This document shows, one piece after another, positions 53,927-62,770 of a stretch of 64,000 nt of DNA. The DNA lies in the NCBI GenBank assembly GCA_965652395.1, contig CBFGUW010000006.1, positions 62,001 through 126,000 of the forward strand. Direction: 5' to 3'. The position numbers were made by a program, and so were the translations under genes. Position 1 is the stretch's first letter. The number at the start of each line of letters is the position of its first letter. Source of the stretch: Saccharospirillum sp965652395 (GTDB lineage: Bacteria > Pseudomonadota > Gammaproteobacteria > Pseudomonadales > Natronospirillaceae). Under the pieces are notes generated by a model. The model had not been told where the DNA came from. It worked only from the letters and a program-made list of their open reading frames with translations, and made no database searches.

Positions 53927-53982
53927 CATGGCGGGGTGAGACTCGGAGTAACGTGATTCCATCGACCACGGGAGGGTGAGCG

Positions 53983-55377
53983 ATGCCACGCCGAGAACCT
54001 ATGTCCACCGTCGACACCGCCTGGTTGCGAATGGACAGGCCGACGAACCTGATGATGATCACCGGCTTGATCGTGCTGCGCCAACCCCTGGCGTTCGAAA
54101 CCCTGAAGAGCCGCATTCTGGAGCGTTTCCTGGCCTATCATCGTTTCCGTCAAAAGCCGGTACGTTCCGGCAATACCGCCTATTGGGAAGACGACCCCCA
54201 TTTTGCCATCGAGCGCCATGTGCATCGGGTGGCGTTACCGGGCGATGGAACCAAGGAAGACTTGATGGACTTCGCCAGCGATCTGATGAGCACCCCATTG
54301 GATGCCACCAAACCACCCTGGCAGTTTCATCTGGTGGAACAGTACAACGGTGGCTCGGCGCTAATTGCTCGCATACATCACTGCTACGCCGATGGCGTGG
54401 CGTTGATTCGGGTGTTGTTATCGCTCACCGATTCTGATCAGGATGCTAATCCGGCACATAATGTTGCAGACACCGACGATACCCCGGCGGACGACTGGCT
54501 GCATACCTTGATCAAACCGGTTTCCGGTTGGATCGAGACGCCGACCAAGTTGGGCGCCGGGCTGTTGCGCGAGGGGTTGGCATTGTTGCGTAACCCTCTG
54601 GATACCTCGTTGAACTACGCCCGAACCGGGGTGCGCTATGCGGCGGAGGCGGCCAAACTTTCCACATTGCCAGCGGATTCGAACACAAGGTTCAAGGGCA
54701 AACCCGGAGTAAACAAACGTCTGGCCTGGACGGCTCCTTTGCCGTTCCAGGAAGTCCGCAACATCGGTAAGGCGTTGAATTGTTCCATAAACGATGTGTT
54801 ATTGGCTTGTGTGACCGCCGCGCTCAGGGAATACCTGATTGTGCAGGGAGACCCGGTGGATGACCTTAATATTCGCGCTTTGGTGCCGGTGAACCTCAGA
54901 CCCTTGGATGACTATGGCCTGGGAAATCGGTTCGGGTTGGTATTTCTGGAACTGCCGATTGGAATCGAGCATCCGCTGGAGCGGCTGTTCGAGGTAAAAC
55001 GTCGCATGGCCGAACTGCGTGGCTCGGTGGAACCGGTTTTCGCTTATGGTTTGCTCAGCGCGGTGGGGGTAGGCCCGAACCAGTTGCAGGAAACAGTGTT
55101 GGATATTCTCGCCAGCAAGGCGAGTGCGGTGATGACCAATGTGCCCGGGCCGCCCCAGCCTTTGTATTTCGGCGGGGCGGAGCTGTCTGAAATTATGTTC
55201 TGGGTGCCTCAAAGTGGCGATATTTCATTGGGCGTCAGTATTCTGAGCTACAACAATCAAGTGTTCTTTGGGGTTTCTTCGGACGCGGGCCTGGTGCCGC
55301 GTCCGGAGGTGATTGTCGAGTGCTTCACCCGTAAATTCGAACAGTTGGTGCTGGCGACGCTGATGAGCCTGGAGTAA
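53983..55377 (+). CDS. Wax ester synthase/diacylglycerol acyltransferase
   Basis: 464-residue WS/DGAT. Joins acyl-CoA to fatty alcohols or diacylglycerol, making storage wax esters or triacylglycerol at the inner membrane. The catalytic HHxxxDG motif is HHCYADG at residues 132-138. The N-terminal MSTVDTAWLRMDRPTNLMMI (7-26) and the later LNIRALVPVNLRPLDD-type and VMTNVPGPPQPLYFGG segments are typical. ATG 53983 with GGGAGGG upstream. The fatty acyl-CoA reductase that would supply alcohols is 4 kb downstream on the other strand. Confidence 0.92.
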   Translation: MPRREPMSTVDTAWLRMDRPTNLMMITGLIVLRQPLAFETLKSRILERFLAYHRFRQKPVRSGNTAYWEDDPHFAIERHVHRVALPGDGTKEDLMDFASDLMSTPLDATKPPWQFHLVEQYNGGSALIARIHHCYADGVALIRVLLSLTDSDQDANPAHNVADTDDTPADDWLHTLIKPVSGWIETPTKLGAGLLREGLALLRNPLDTSLNYARTGVRYAAEAAKLSTLPADSNTRFKGKPGVNKRLAWTAPLPFQEVRNIGKALNCSINDVLLACVTAALREYLIVQGDPVDDLNIRALVPVNLRPLDDYGLGNRFGLVFLELPIGIEHPLERLFEVKRRMAELRGSVEPVFAYGLLSAVGVGPNQLQETVLDILASKASAVMTNVPGPPQPLYFGGAELSEIMFWVPQSGDISLGVSILSYNNQVFFGVSSDAGLVPRPEVIVECFTRKFEQLVLATLMSLE

Positions 55378-55386
55378 CACTCCGGC

Positions 55387-56241
55387 TCAGCTCAACTGCT
55401 CTTTGGCCAGCTCCCAATCCAGGCGTGACAGGGCGTCGTAGGGTTCGAGGTCTACGGCCTGTTCATAGAGGCGCGTGGCGTCGGCCACTTTTTTCTTGCC
55501 GTATATCATCAACAGGCCATCGGCATATTCGGTCATTGCGCTGACTGATCTTGGCGCCAGTTCAATTCCCTGCCGGTAATGCGTGATGGCGTCTTCACGG
55601 TTGGCGCCGTAGGTGACCCCACCGATGACGGCGCCGATTTTGTCGATGATTTCCGCCTGATAGGTGCCCAGGGCTGTGTGGGCGTCGGCGTGTTTGGGTT
55701 CCTGTTCCAGAGTGGCGTCCAAGGCGTGCCTGATTTGTCCGGCGATTCCTTGTTTTAACGCTTCTGCGATGGAGATCAACTGGCTGTACCGGCCGAGTGT
55801 GTAGGCGCGATGGTAGTGGCCGTTGGCTTCGTGGGGCAGGGCGCGTTCGAGGTCTTCCATCCGTCTGGCGACGCCGAGAAGCAGGGCCCGTTTGGCTTCG
55901 GCATCCGGTTCGAGGTAATGGGCGTAGGTGGCTTGTGCTTTGGCGGCGAGGGTGGCGCCGGTCAGTCCGAGGCTGTTTCCGAATTCAGCCGCGCCTGCGA
56001 AATCTCCGCGATGGAATCGTCGCCATCCTTCCTGGAGGCGTTCCGCTGCGACATTGGCTTCGCAACCGGCGGTACTGGCGAGGTGGGGGGCTTCGGTAAA
56101 GAGGGCTTTGATTCTTGCACTGTTCGGGAAAGGTTCGCGATCACCGGCGTGAAGTGTTGCCCAGTGTTTGCTGAGCTGGTCTGGTTTGTAGTCGTATTCT
56201 GCTGCGTCGTAAGGGTATTTGCGCCATTCGAAAACGTTCAT
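55387..56241 (-). CDS. Tetratricopeptide-like protein of unknown function
   Basis: 284 residues made largely of helical TPR-like repeats (AAERLQEGWRRFHRGDFAGA, ALDATLEQEPKHADAHTALG, DAITHYRQGIELAPRSVSAM, DATRLYEQAVDLEPYDALSR). No signal peptide is evident from ATG 56241, which I prefer to an upstream in-frame start. Convergent with the wax ester synthase and divergent from the phasin gene, so possibly a scaffold in lipid or granule biology, by location only. Confidence 0.75.
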   Translation of the reverse strand: MNVFEWRKYPYDAAEYDYKPDQLSKHWATLHAGDREPFPNSARIKALFTEAPHLASTAGCEANVAAERLQEGWRRFHRGDFAGAAEFGNSLGLTGATLAAKAQATYAHYLEPDAEAKRALLLGVARRMEDLERALPHEANGHYHRAYTLGRYSQLISIAEALKQGIAGQIRHALDATLEQEPKHADAHTALGTYQAEIIDKIGAVIGGVTYGANREDAITHYRQGIELAPRSVSAMTEYADGLLMIYGKKKVADATRLYEQAVDLEPYDALSRLDWELAKEQLS

Positions 56242-56377
56242 GATCCTTGCCTCGTGAAAGGTCTTTGGGTTGGATCTAAAGTGCACCTGGTGGGTCTTCA
56301 TGACCATGATCTATATCAATGGTTCGTGGTGGGGAAGGAGTAATGTGAAGATAAGTCGAGCGGCGTTGCGGATGTAT

Positions 56378-56389
56378 GGGCGATCGCCC
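56378..56389. promoter_or_regulatory. 12-bp perfect palindrome upstream of the phasin gene
   Basis: GGGCGATCGCCC, about 38 bases before the phasin start, in the divergent region shared with the TPR gene. Suitable for a dimeric repressor, but no known operator is recognised. Confidence 0.3.
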
Positions 56390-56427
56390 GATTGTGGGCT
56401 AACACATCCATGAAGGAGGGCATAGCC

Positions 56428-56868
56428 ATGTCCAACAAATTGAAAGAACTCACCCAAGAAAAAGAAGGCTATCGCACCCGGGTTTTAAGTTCGGCCCGGC
56501 AAATATATCTGGCAGGGTTGGGTGCCTTCAACCGTACGACTGAGGAGGGTGTGAAGTTGTTTGACACTCTGGTCAAAGAGGGGGAAAAACTTGAAGGCCA
56601 TTCCCGTGAATTTGCTGAGGATAAGATGAACAGTATGAAGGAGCGGGCTTCGGATAATTGGGATCGTCTGGAGTCGGTTTTCGAGGATCGGGTGGCACGG
56701 GTCATTAATCGGCTTGGTGTGCCGTCCCATAACGATGTGAAGGAGTTGGCCGGTCGGGTGGAGGAACTGACCAAGATGGTTGAAAAGCTGACTCAAACAG
56801 AGGCTAAGCCGAAAGCGGCGGCTGAAGGCGCTCGTAAGACAAGTCGTACTGTTGCCAAGGCTGAATAA
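56428..56868 (+). CDS. Phasin-family granule-associated protein
   Basis: 146 residues. Phasin domain (VLSSARQIYLAGLGAFNRTT, EEGVKLFDTLVKEGEKLEGH) forming long amphipathic helices that coat storage granules. A C-terminal coiled coil (VKELAGRVEELTKMVEKLTQ) is followed by a short Lys/Ala-rich tail as in PhaF/PhaI proteins. GAAGGAGGG sits 8 bases before ATG 56428. No PHA synthase is in view. Neighbouring genes suggest it may coat wax ester or triacylglycerol droplets instead, which is inference. Confidence 0.88.
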   Translation: MSNKLKELTQEKEGYRTRVLSSARQIYLAGLGAFNRTTEEGVKLFDTLVKEGEKLEGHSREFAEDKMNSMKERASDNWDRLESVFEDRVARVINRLGVPSHNDVKELAGRVEELTKMVEKLTQTEAKPKAAAEGARKTSRTVAKAE

Positions 56869-56936
56869 GCCTCGATGCTAGGGCCTTCGGTATTCTCGGG
56901 AGGCTTTAGCATTCTACGTGTGGGTGCCGGTGGTAC

Positions 56937-57049
56937 GCATCGCGCACCTGGTAGGCTCCTCGAGGGTCGGCGTGAACCCATCCATGGGGCCTGGATCGCA
57001 GCATCCTTGCTGCGAACCACCCTCGATGAGCCTACCAGGCACCCGATGC
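56937..57049 (-). repeat. Structured repeat copy 7 (minus orientation)
   Basis: Read on the minus strand: outer stem GCATCG/CGATGC, internal loop, CCTGGTAGGCTC paired with its complement, one mismatch, then TCGAGGG/CCCTCGA. The core hairpin is TCGCAGCA-AGGA-TGCTGCGA, a compensated outer pair (T-A in place of C-G). The second core segment (GGCCCCATGGATGGG, TTCACGCCGACCC) is conserved. Between the phasin and patatin genes, opposite to their direction. Confidence 0.9.
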
Positions 57050-57104
57050 TCACTTTTATGCCAACGTGGATGATTCGAGTTACTGACACTCGGGAGGGCG
57101 GGCC

Positions 57105-58352
57105 ATGACGAATGTTACGACCACGAATGGCCACACAAATGAACCCCGGGTGGCGCTTGCGTTGGCCGGAGGCGGTCCTCTTGGTGGCATATACGAAGTT
57201 GGCGCGCTGCGCGCGCTGGATGAAGCGTTGGAGGGCGTCGATTTTTGTAATTTATTCGCTTATGTCGGTGTCAGTGCCGGGACTTTGGTGGCTTCTCAAT
57301 TGGCGAATGGAATTACCACCCGGCAGCTTGCGCAAATGTTGGTGGGAACCGAGGCGGGAAGCCAGCGGTTGCGTCCGGAAATTTTCTTTAAGCCGGCTAC
57401 TCGGGAGTATCTGAAACGGGCGTCGCGGATGCCGGGTTTGTGGTTGCGGGATATCCGTACCTTGGCGCGTCGGCCTTTGCAAACGGGTGTGACGGAATTT
57501 GCCAGTCATTTCCATCATGCTTTGCCCCCTGGTGTGTTTGATAATGAACCGATTCATCGTCACCTTGAGGAGTTGTTTAGGGTGCGGGGCCGTACCAATG
57601 ACTTTCGGGAGTTAACGCACCCGCTGTTCGTGGTCTCGGTGGAGTTGGATTCGGGTGAAGTGGTGGTTTTTGGGGGGGATGATCACAAGGATTTGCCTAT
57701 TTCCCGTGCGGTGCAGGCGAGTACGGCGTTGCCCGGTCTTTATGTGCCGGTGGAGATTGACGGTCATTATTATGTGGATGGTGCGCTGAAGAAGACGTTG
57801 CATGCGTCTGTTGCATTGGATGCGGGTGCGAGTCTGGTTATCTGCATCAATCCGTTGGTTCCGTTCGATGCTAACCTGGCTTCTCTGAACGGGAATCCGA
57901 AGTTGCGTAAATTGGTGGACGGTGGTTTGACGTCGGTGATGTCGCAGACGTTCCGTTCATTGATCCATTCGCGTATGGAGGTGGGAATGGGTAAGTACGC
58001 TACGGATTATCCCGATCGGGATATTATTTTATTCGAGCCGGATTCGGACGATCCGCGGATGTTTTTCACCAATGTCTTCAGTTTTGCCCAACGGAAGTAT
58101 GTGGCCGAGCATGCCTACCAGAATACGCGCCGTGCGCTGCGGGACCGGCGGGAAACCCTGGAACCGATACTTGCGCGTCACGGTATTCGTATTCTGCATG
58201 ATGTTCTGGATGACCCGCATCGCCGTTTCAGAGTGGCGCGGGCGGATACTGATCGTTCCCTGAAACGCATGCACCACTATAAAAATCCGGTGACGAACCG
58301 ATTGAGTGGGGTGTTGGATCAGTTGCAGAAACGGTTGACAGAAACCGATTGA
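57105..58352 (+). CDS. Patatin-like phospholipase
   Basis: 415-residue acyl hydrolase with a Ser-Asp dyad. Oxyanion loop LALAGGGPLGGIYEVGAL, nucleophile elbow GVSAG, and Asp in VDGALKKTLHAS. Long C-terminal helical extension of about 130 residues. No signal peptide, so cytoplasmic or droplet-associated. The surrounding storage-lipid genes suggest turnover of neutral or membrane lipid. Confidence 0.9.
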   Translation: MTNVTTTNGHTNEPRVALALAGGGPLGGIYEVGALRALDEALEGVDFCNLFAYVGVSAGTLVASQLANGITTRQLAQMLVGTEAGSQRLRPEIFFKPATREYLKRASRMPGLWLRDIRTLARRPLQTGVTEFASHFHHALPPGVFDNEPIHRHLEELFRVRGRTNDFRELTHPLFVVSVELDSGEVVVFGGDDHKDLPISRAVQASTALPGLYVPVEIDGHYYVDGALKKTLHASVALDAGASLVICINPLVPFDANLASLNGNPKLRKLVDGGLTSVMSQTFRSLIHSRMEVGMGKYATDYPDRDIILFEPDSDDPRMFFTNVFSFAQRKYVAEHAYQNTRRALRDRRETLEPILARHGIRILHDVLDDPHRRFRVARADTDRSLKRMHHYKNPVTNRLSGVLDQLQKRLTETD

Positions 58353-58364
58353 ATCCAATGAGCG

Positions 58365-59288
58365 TTAAGGGTGTTTCCGAGGCGATGACAGGCAGGTCAG
58401 TACTCGGTCATGCACCTCTTTGTTGAATGCCATTTCCAAATGACCCACGGCACCGAGTGTTATATTTTCGGTGCGGGCGTTTTCCGGCAGTAAGGCGTTG
58501 GAAGGTGGCGTTATGACGTTGTCGTGGCGGGAATAAAGGCTGAATGTGTCGATGAGGTAGGGGGCTTGGTTTAATGTCTTCAGCCAGTCGCTGTCCGGTT
58601 CCATCTGCCGCGCGTTCCGTCCCAATCCCCATCGTGCCCATTCGGTGCCCTGGTGTGGGCAACCGAGGGTGATCAATCGTTCCAGGTGTTCGCTGCCATA
58701 ACATTGAATGTAGCGACGCGTTACCAGACCTCCCATGCTGTGAGCCACTACCCGTATTTTTTGGCTACTGTTTTTCCTGTGAATCTCGGCGATGGTGGCG
58801 TGCAGTTGGTTGACGAAGGTTTCCATGTCGCCAAAGGGGGGATTAAGGCTGAGTGTGTAGACTCGGCCGATCCCTTCTTTTTGAAGTCGATACGCCAGTG
58901 GGTGCCAGAAGCCTTCGTTGCAGAGGTAACCATGAAGCAGCAGCACGGGTGGGTGGCTTTCGATCCTGTTCTGTGCGCCTGCGAGATGTTTTGGGAAAAC
59001 CATAGCAAGGCTATATAGACGTGTAATGGCCCACCATTCGGCTGCTAATAGCCGCATCCATTGGCGAGGGGAAAGCGGATTTTTCCATGTCACTGAATCG
59101 GCGTGAGCCTGGGAGAAAACAAAGAGCGCGGCGGTCGGCAGGGTGCGTAGAACCAGAGCAATGGTCGCGATCAGGAGAATGGCCTGGCCTGGCGTTATGA
59201 ATGGCTTGTCCACTAAGGTCGCACCTGACACGATCAGATAGGTCAGGAGTTCCAGGCTTAATATCAGCCTTAACCGACGGGCCAGCAT
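58365..59288 (-). CDS. Triacylglycerol-lipase-like alpha/beta hydrolase
   Basis: 307 residues. Two N-terminal hydrophobic helices (about 8-50) anchor it in the membrane. The hydrolase domain has PPVLLLHGYLCNEGFW (oxyanion region), nucleophile AHSMGG, Asp in YSRHDNVI and His in GAVGHLEM, a complete triad. Probably a lipase or esterase. Convergent with patatin, and followed on the same strand by the reductase gene six bases upstream. Confidence 0.87.
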   Translation of the reverse strand: MLARRLRLILSLELLTYLIVSGATLVDKPFITPGQAILLIATIALVLRTLPTAALFVFSQAHADSVTWKNPLSPRQWMRLLAAEWWAITRLYSLAMVFPKHLAGAQNRIESHPPVLLLHGYLCNEGFWHPLAYRLQKEGIGRVYTLSLNPPFGDMETFVNQLHATIAEIHRKNSSQKIRVVAHSMGGLVTRRYIQCYGSEHLERLITLGCPHQGTEWARWGLGRNARQMEPDSDWLKTLNQAPYLIDTFSLYSRHDNVITPPSNALLPENARTENITLGAVGHLEMAFNKEVHDRVLTCLSSPRKHP

Positions 59289-59294
59289 GAATTT

Positions 59295-61286
59295 TTACCA
59301 GTGCAGGCCGCGCATCATATTCGCGAGCAACAGTTGTTCTTTACTGGGTTTGGCCTCGTGCTGGGCGGTGTCTCCTTCGCCCATGGCTGCGGAGGATTCG
59401 GGGAACATTCTGAATGCTGAGTTCATGATCACCTGCATGAGCCTTGGCGAGATCGCGTGGGTGATTTGTGCCGCTTTGCCGAGACGGGTGGCGAGGCGTT
59501 CGGGGTGTTCGATAATGGCGCGAATCACCAGGTCCGCCGCTTGTTCGGGTGTAAGAGTGGGGACGCTGTCGTAGATTTTGGTCGGTGCGATCATGGGGGT
59601 GCGCACCAGTGGCATGTTGACGGTGGTGAAGTTGACTCCGGTGTCGGCGTATTCCGCTCCGGCGCAGCGTGAGAAAGCTTCAAGCGCGGCCTTTGAGGCG
59701 ACATAGGCGGAGAAACGAGGAGCGTTGCTGAGCACGCCGATGCTGGAAATGTTGACCACCAACCCTTGGTTTCGTTGTTCCATCACGGGGAGAAAGCCCA
59801 GGGTTACGCGCAGGCAACCAAAGTAATTGAGTTGCATGGTGCGTTCGAAGTCGTGGAAGCGGTCGTATGAGTGGGCAATGGCCCGGCGGATGGAGCGACC
59901 GACGTTGTTGATCAGTATGTCCACGTGCCCGTGGTCGTTCAGTACCTCGGCTACGAAGCGGTCGCAGTCTTCCATGTTCGAGAGGTCGGCGCTGTAAATG
60001 AAGGCGGTGCCGCCTTTCGCTTCAATTTCTGATTTGGTTTGTTCCAGTTTGTCCAACCCTCTTGCGACGAGGACCAGATGCGCACCGGCTTCGGCCAGTT
60101 TCAATGCGGTGGCCCTGCCGATACCGGAGGAGGCGCCGGTGATGACTACGATCCGGTTGCGGACCTGACCTTCCAGACTGCGGTCGATGCTCAGGTCCGG
60201 GTCCAGGTGCCGTTCCCAATAGTCCCAGAGTCGCCAGGCGTAGGTTTCGAGGTCCGGGCATTCAATGCCGGAACCAGCGAGCACGCGTTGGGTTTCACGG
60301 CTGTCGTACCGGGTCGGCCAGTTGATGAATTGAAAAACGCTGGGCGGTAAGCCCAGTTCGTGCAGAATCTCGTCCGACACCCGGTGCACAGGTTCAAGAC
60401 CACCAATCGTCCGCAGCAAGGCGGGAGGGATAAGGTCGAAAATCCGGGCGTTGACCCTGAGTGCTATTTCAGGGGCATGAGCCGCTTTAGCGAAGATGTT
60501 GAGAATTTCCCCGAAGCGATGGGGGTGCGGGTCAACCAGATGGAAACACCGGTTGTCCTCCCCGGGAGTATGGGCGATGCAGTCCATCGCCGCCGTCACA
60601 TAGTCCACCGGGACTAGGTTGAAACGGCCTCCCTCTATGCCGACCAGGGGCATCCAGGGTGGCAACAGTTGTCGGCTTTTCTGGATCAGTTTGAAGAAGT
60701 AATAGGGGCCGTCTATCTTGTCCATTTCCCCGGTGCGGGAATCACCCACAGCGAAACCGGGGCGGTAGATTCGCCAGGGTACCTCGGCTTGGTTTCTTAC
60801 GATGGCTTCGGATTCATGTTTGGTGTGAAAGTAGGGGTGGTCCAACCCCTCGGCTTCTTCAAACATGTCCTCCCGGAAAACACCTGTGTAAAGACCTGCG
60901 GCGGCGATAGAACTGACCAGGTGCAGGCAACCGACTTTGAGTCGATTCGCCAGTTCAACAGTATGAAGCGTGCCTTCGATGTTGGCGACCTGCTGGCTTT
61001 CGGGCGAGGCTTGCAGGTCGTAAATGGCGGCGAGATGAAAGAAGTGGTCGATGTTGCCTGACAGCCGGGCGAGATCCGCCTCGTTAAGGCCAAGAAAGGG
61101 TTGGGCGAGATCTCCAGTGATGGGGACTATCCGCTCCGCCGTCGCACCGCAGAATTCAAGCAATTGCTCGTACTTGGCCTGGGATTGGGCCCGCATCAAT
61201 ACATAAATGGTTCCATCCCTCGCCAACAGCCGTTGAACCAATCGTTTGCCGATAAATCCGGTCGCCCCGGTGACAAAGTAACTCAT
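59295..61286 (-). CDS. Fatty acyl-CoA reductase (alcohol-forming, two-domain)
   Basis: 663 residues. The N-terminal extended SDR domain (MSYFVTGATGFIGKRLVQRL, YFHTK catalytic Tyr152/Lys156) and C-terminal classical SDR domain (VVITGASSGIGRATALKLAE, YVASK) match the Marinobacter enzyme Maqu_2507 over the whole length, including SIRRAIAHSYDRFHDFERTM and the C-terminal MMRGLHW. That enzyme reduces acyl-CoA through aldehyde to fatty alcohol with NADPH. GGAG lies 8 bases before ATG 61286. Supplies alcohols for the nearby wax ester synthase. Probably transcribed with the lipase gene. Confidence 0.92.
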   Translation of the reverse strand: MSYFVTGATGFIGKRLVQRLLARDGTIYVLMRAQSQAKYEQLLEFCGATAERIVPITGDLAQPFLGLNEADLARLSGNIDHFFHLAAIYDLQASPESQQVANIEGTLHTVELANRLKVGCLHLVSSIAAAGLYTGVFREDMFEEAEGLDHPYFHTKHESEAIVRNQAEVPWRIYRPGFAVGDSRTGEMDKIDGPYYFFKLIQKSRQLLPPWMPLVGIEGGRFNLVPVDYVTAAMDCIAHTPGEDNRCFHLVDPHPHRFGEILNIFAKAAHAPEIALRVNARIFDLIPPALLRTIGGLEPVHRVSDEILHELGLPPSVFQFINWPTRYDSRETQRVLAGSGIECPDLETYAWRLWDYWERHLDPDLSIDRSLEGQVRNRIVVITGASSGIGRATALKLAEAGAHLVLVARGLDKLEQTKSEIEAKGGTAFIYSADLSNMEDCDRFVAEVLNDHGHVDILINNVGRSIRRAIAHSYDRFHDFERTMQLNYFGCLRVTLGFLPVMEQRNQGLVVNISSIGVLSNAPRFSAYVASKAALEAFSRCAGAEYADTGVNFTTVNMPLVRTPMIAPTKIYDSVPTLTPEQAADLVIRAIIEHPERLATRLGKAAQITHAISPRLMQVIMNSAFRMFPESSAAMGEGDTAQHEAKPSKEQLLLANMMRGLHW

Positions 61287-61375
61287 GGCTCGGTCTCCAT
61301 TTAGCCGCAGCGCACTAGCGCTGTTACAGCTTAGCAAGAGCCTGTTTGCGGGGCATGACCTGGGTCAACAGTCCT

Positions 61376-62770
61376 TCAACCACCGGTGATGTAACCCAAT
61401 AAAAACTGGCTCCCGGCCGCTACGACCAGTATCAACACTCCGCTCAGAACCGTGGCCCATGCCGGTCCCGGGCCAAGCACCGACACCTGCCTCGTGGTGT
61501 TGGCGAACAGCATGGGCATCACCACTCGAAGGTAATAAAACAACGACAGCACTGTGTTGATGATCGCGACGACAGCCAGCCAGGCATAACCTCCTTCGAT
61601 GCTGGCTTTGAACAATAGAACCTTACCGAAGAAACCGGCCAGAGGGGGAATGCCCACGAAAGACAACAGCGCCAGAACTATCACCACCACCGTCCAGGGG
61701 TGGGTGCGGATAAGTCCACGATAGTCCGTCAGCGCCGTGCGGCCACGCAGGTAGGTTACGGCGGCAAAAACGGCCATATTGGCGCAGGCGTAGGCGGTCA
61801 GGAAATACAACAGGGCAGCTTGGGCTTCGGGGGCATGGTTAACCACCACAATCGCCATCAAGGCATAGCCGGATTGAGACACCGCCGACCAGCCGAGCAG
61901 GCGCCGCAAGTCCGTCTGCCAAAATGCCGCGAGATTGCCCAACGTCATGGTCAGGGCGGAAAGTCCGGCTATGATCCAGGGCCAGTTTAATGCTTCCGGC
62001 AGTAGGTCAACGATGCGGATAAGGGCCATGGCGGCCGCTATTTTAGGTACCAGTGTCAACAGAGCGGCCACAGGCGCGGGTGCGCCCTGGGCAACATCCG
62101 GTAACCAGGCATGAAGCGGAAAAGCGCCCATTTTGAACATCAACCCCAGCAGAATGAACGCCAGCGCCACCACTAAACCCACCTGGTGGGTAGCGGGCTG
62201 CAACGCCGATTCAATCTCAGGGTAACCGGTCATCCCGGTAAGGCCGAATAACAGCACAACGCCGATGGCGAGAAAGGTATTGGCCAGTGCGCCGAGTAAA
62301 AAGTATTTCATTCCCGCCTCCAGGGCGGGGGACCAGTCGCGGTGATAGGCGGCCAGCACATAACCGGTAATGGAGGACAGCAACACACCGATAAGCAGTT
62401 CCATGCTGTCTGCTGCGGATACCATCATGATGGCACCGAGCAGGCTGAACAGAATAAGCGCGTAATACTCACCATGACGCCGGTCCGTCGCCATCCACCG
62501 GGGCGACAGGGCAACGACGAAACCGCCGCTGACGAGAATCAGAACCTTGGCGAAAACGGCGGCCTGGGCCAATGCCCAGACGCCGGAAAAAGTCAGCCGC
62601 TCCACCCCGTTGGCCTGCAGGAGCGTTAAAACTGATGCGGCTGCCAATATACCGATGCCAAGCCAGGCGTTGAGGTATTGCCAACGATGCGGCGTGAAAG
62701 ATGACGTCAAAATGATCGCCATCGCCCCCAGCAATACCAGTATTTCCGGCAGTAAATCCCCGATCGGCAT
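61376..62770 (-). CDS. Second NuoN-like proton-translocating subunit
   Basis: 464-residue antiporter-like membrane protein with about 14 helices: MELLIGVLLSSITGYVLAAY, FKMGAFPLHAWLPDVAQGAP, LLGWSAVSQSGYALMAIVVV. It is much diverged from the nuoN at 50749. Start ATG 62770 overlaps the stop of the preceding nuoM-like gene. With that gene it forms an M-N order typical of the end of a nuo operon. Could belong to a second complex I or a related membrane-bound oxidoreductase. Confidence 0.85.
   Translation of the reverse strand: MPIGDLLPEILVLLGAMAIILTSSFTPHRWQYLNAWLGIGILAAASVLTLLQANGVERLTFSGVWALAQAAVFAKVLILVSGGFVVALSPRWMATDRRHGEYYALILFSLLGAIMMVSAADSMELLIGVLLSSITGYVLAAYHRDWSPALEAGMKYFLLGALANTFLAIGVVLLFGLTGMTGYPEIESALQPATHQVGLVVALAFILLGLMFKMGAFPLHAWLPDVAQGAPAPVAALLTLVPKIAAAMALIRIVDLLPEALNWPWIIAGLSALTMTLGNLAAFWQTDLRRLLGWSAVSQSGYALMAIVVVNHAPEAQAALLYFLTAYACANMAVFAAVTYLRGRTALTDYRGLIRTHPWTVVVIVLALLSFVGIPPLAGFFGKVLLFKASIEGGYAWLAVVAIINTVLSLFYYLRVVMPMLFANTTRQVSVLGPGPAWATVLSGVLILVVAAGSQFLLGYITGG

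Noticed and set aside
53983..55377. Chloramphenicol-acetyltransferase-like or condensation-domain protein
   Set aside because: HHxxxDG is shared, but the N-terminal LSPxD-like/DTAWLRMDRPTNLMMI segment and length are specific to WS/DGAT.
12037..57049. Seven-copy repeats as integron attC sites
   Set aside because: They lack the RYYYAAC and GTTRRRY core sites, have a large conserved centre, and lie inside a housekeeping operon rather than between cassettes.
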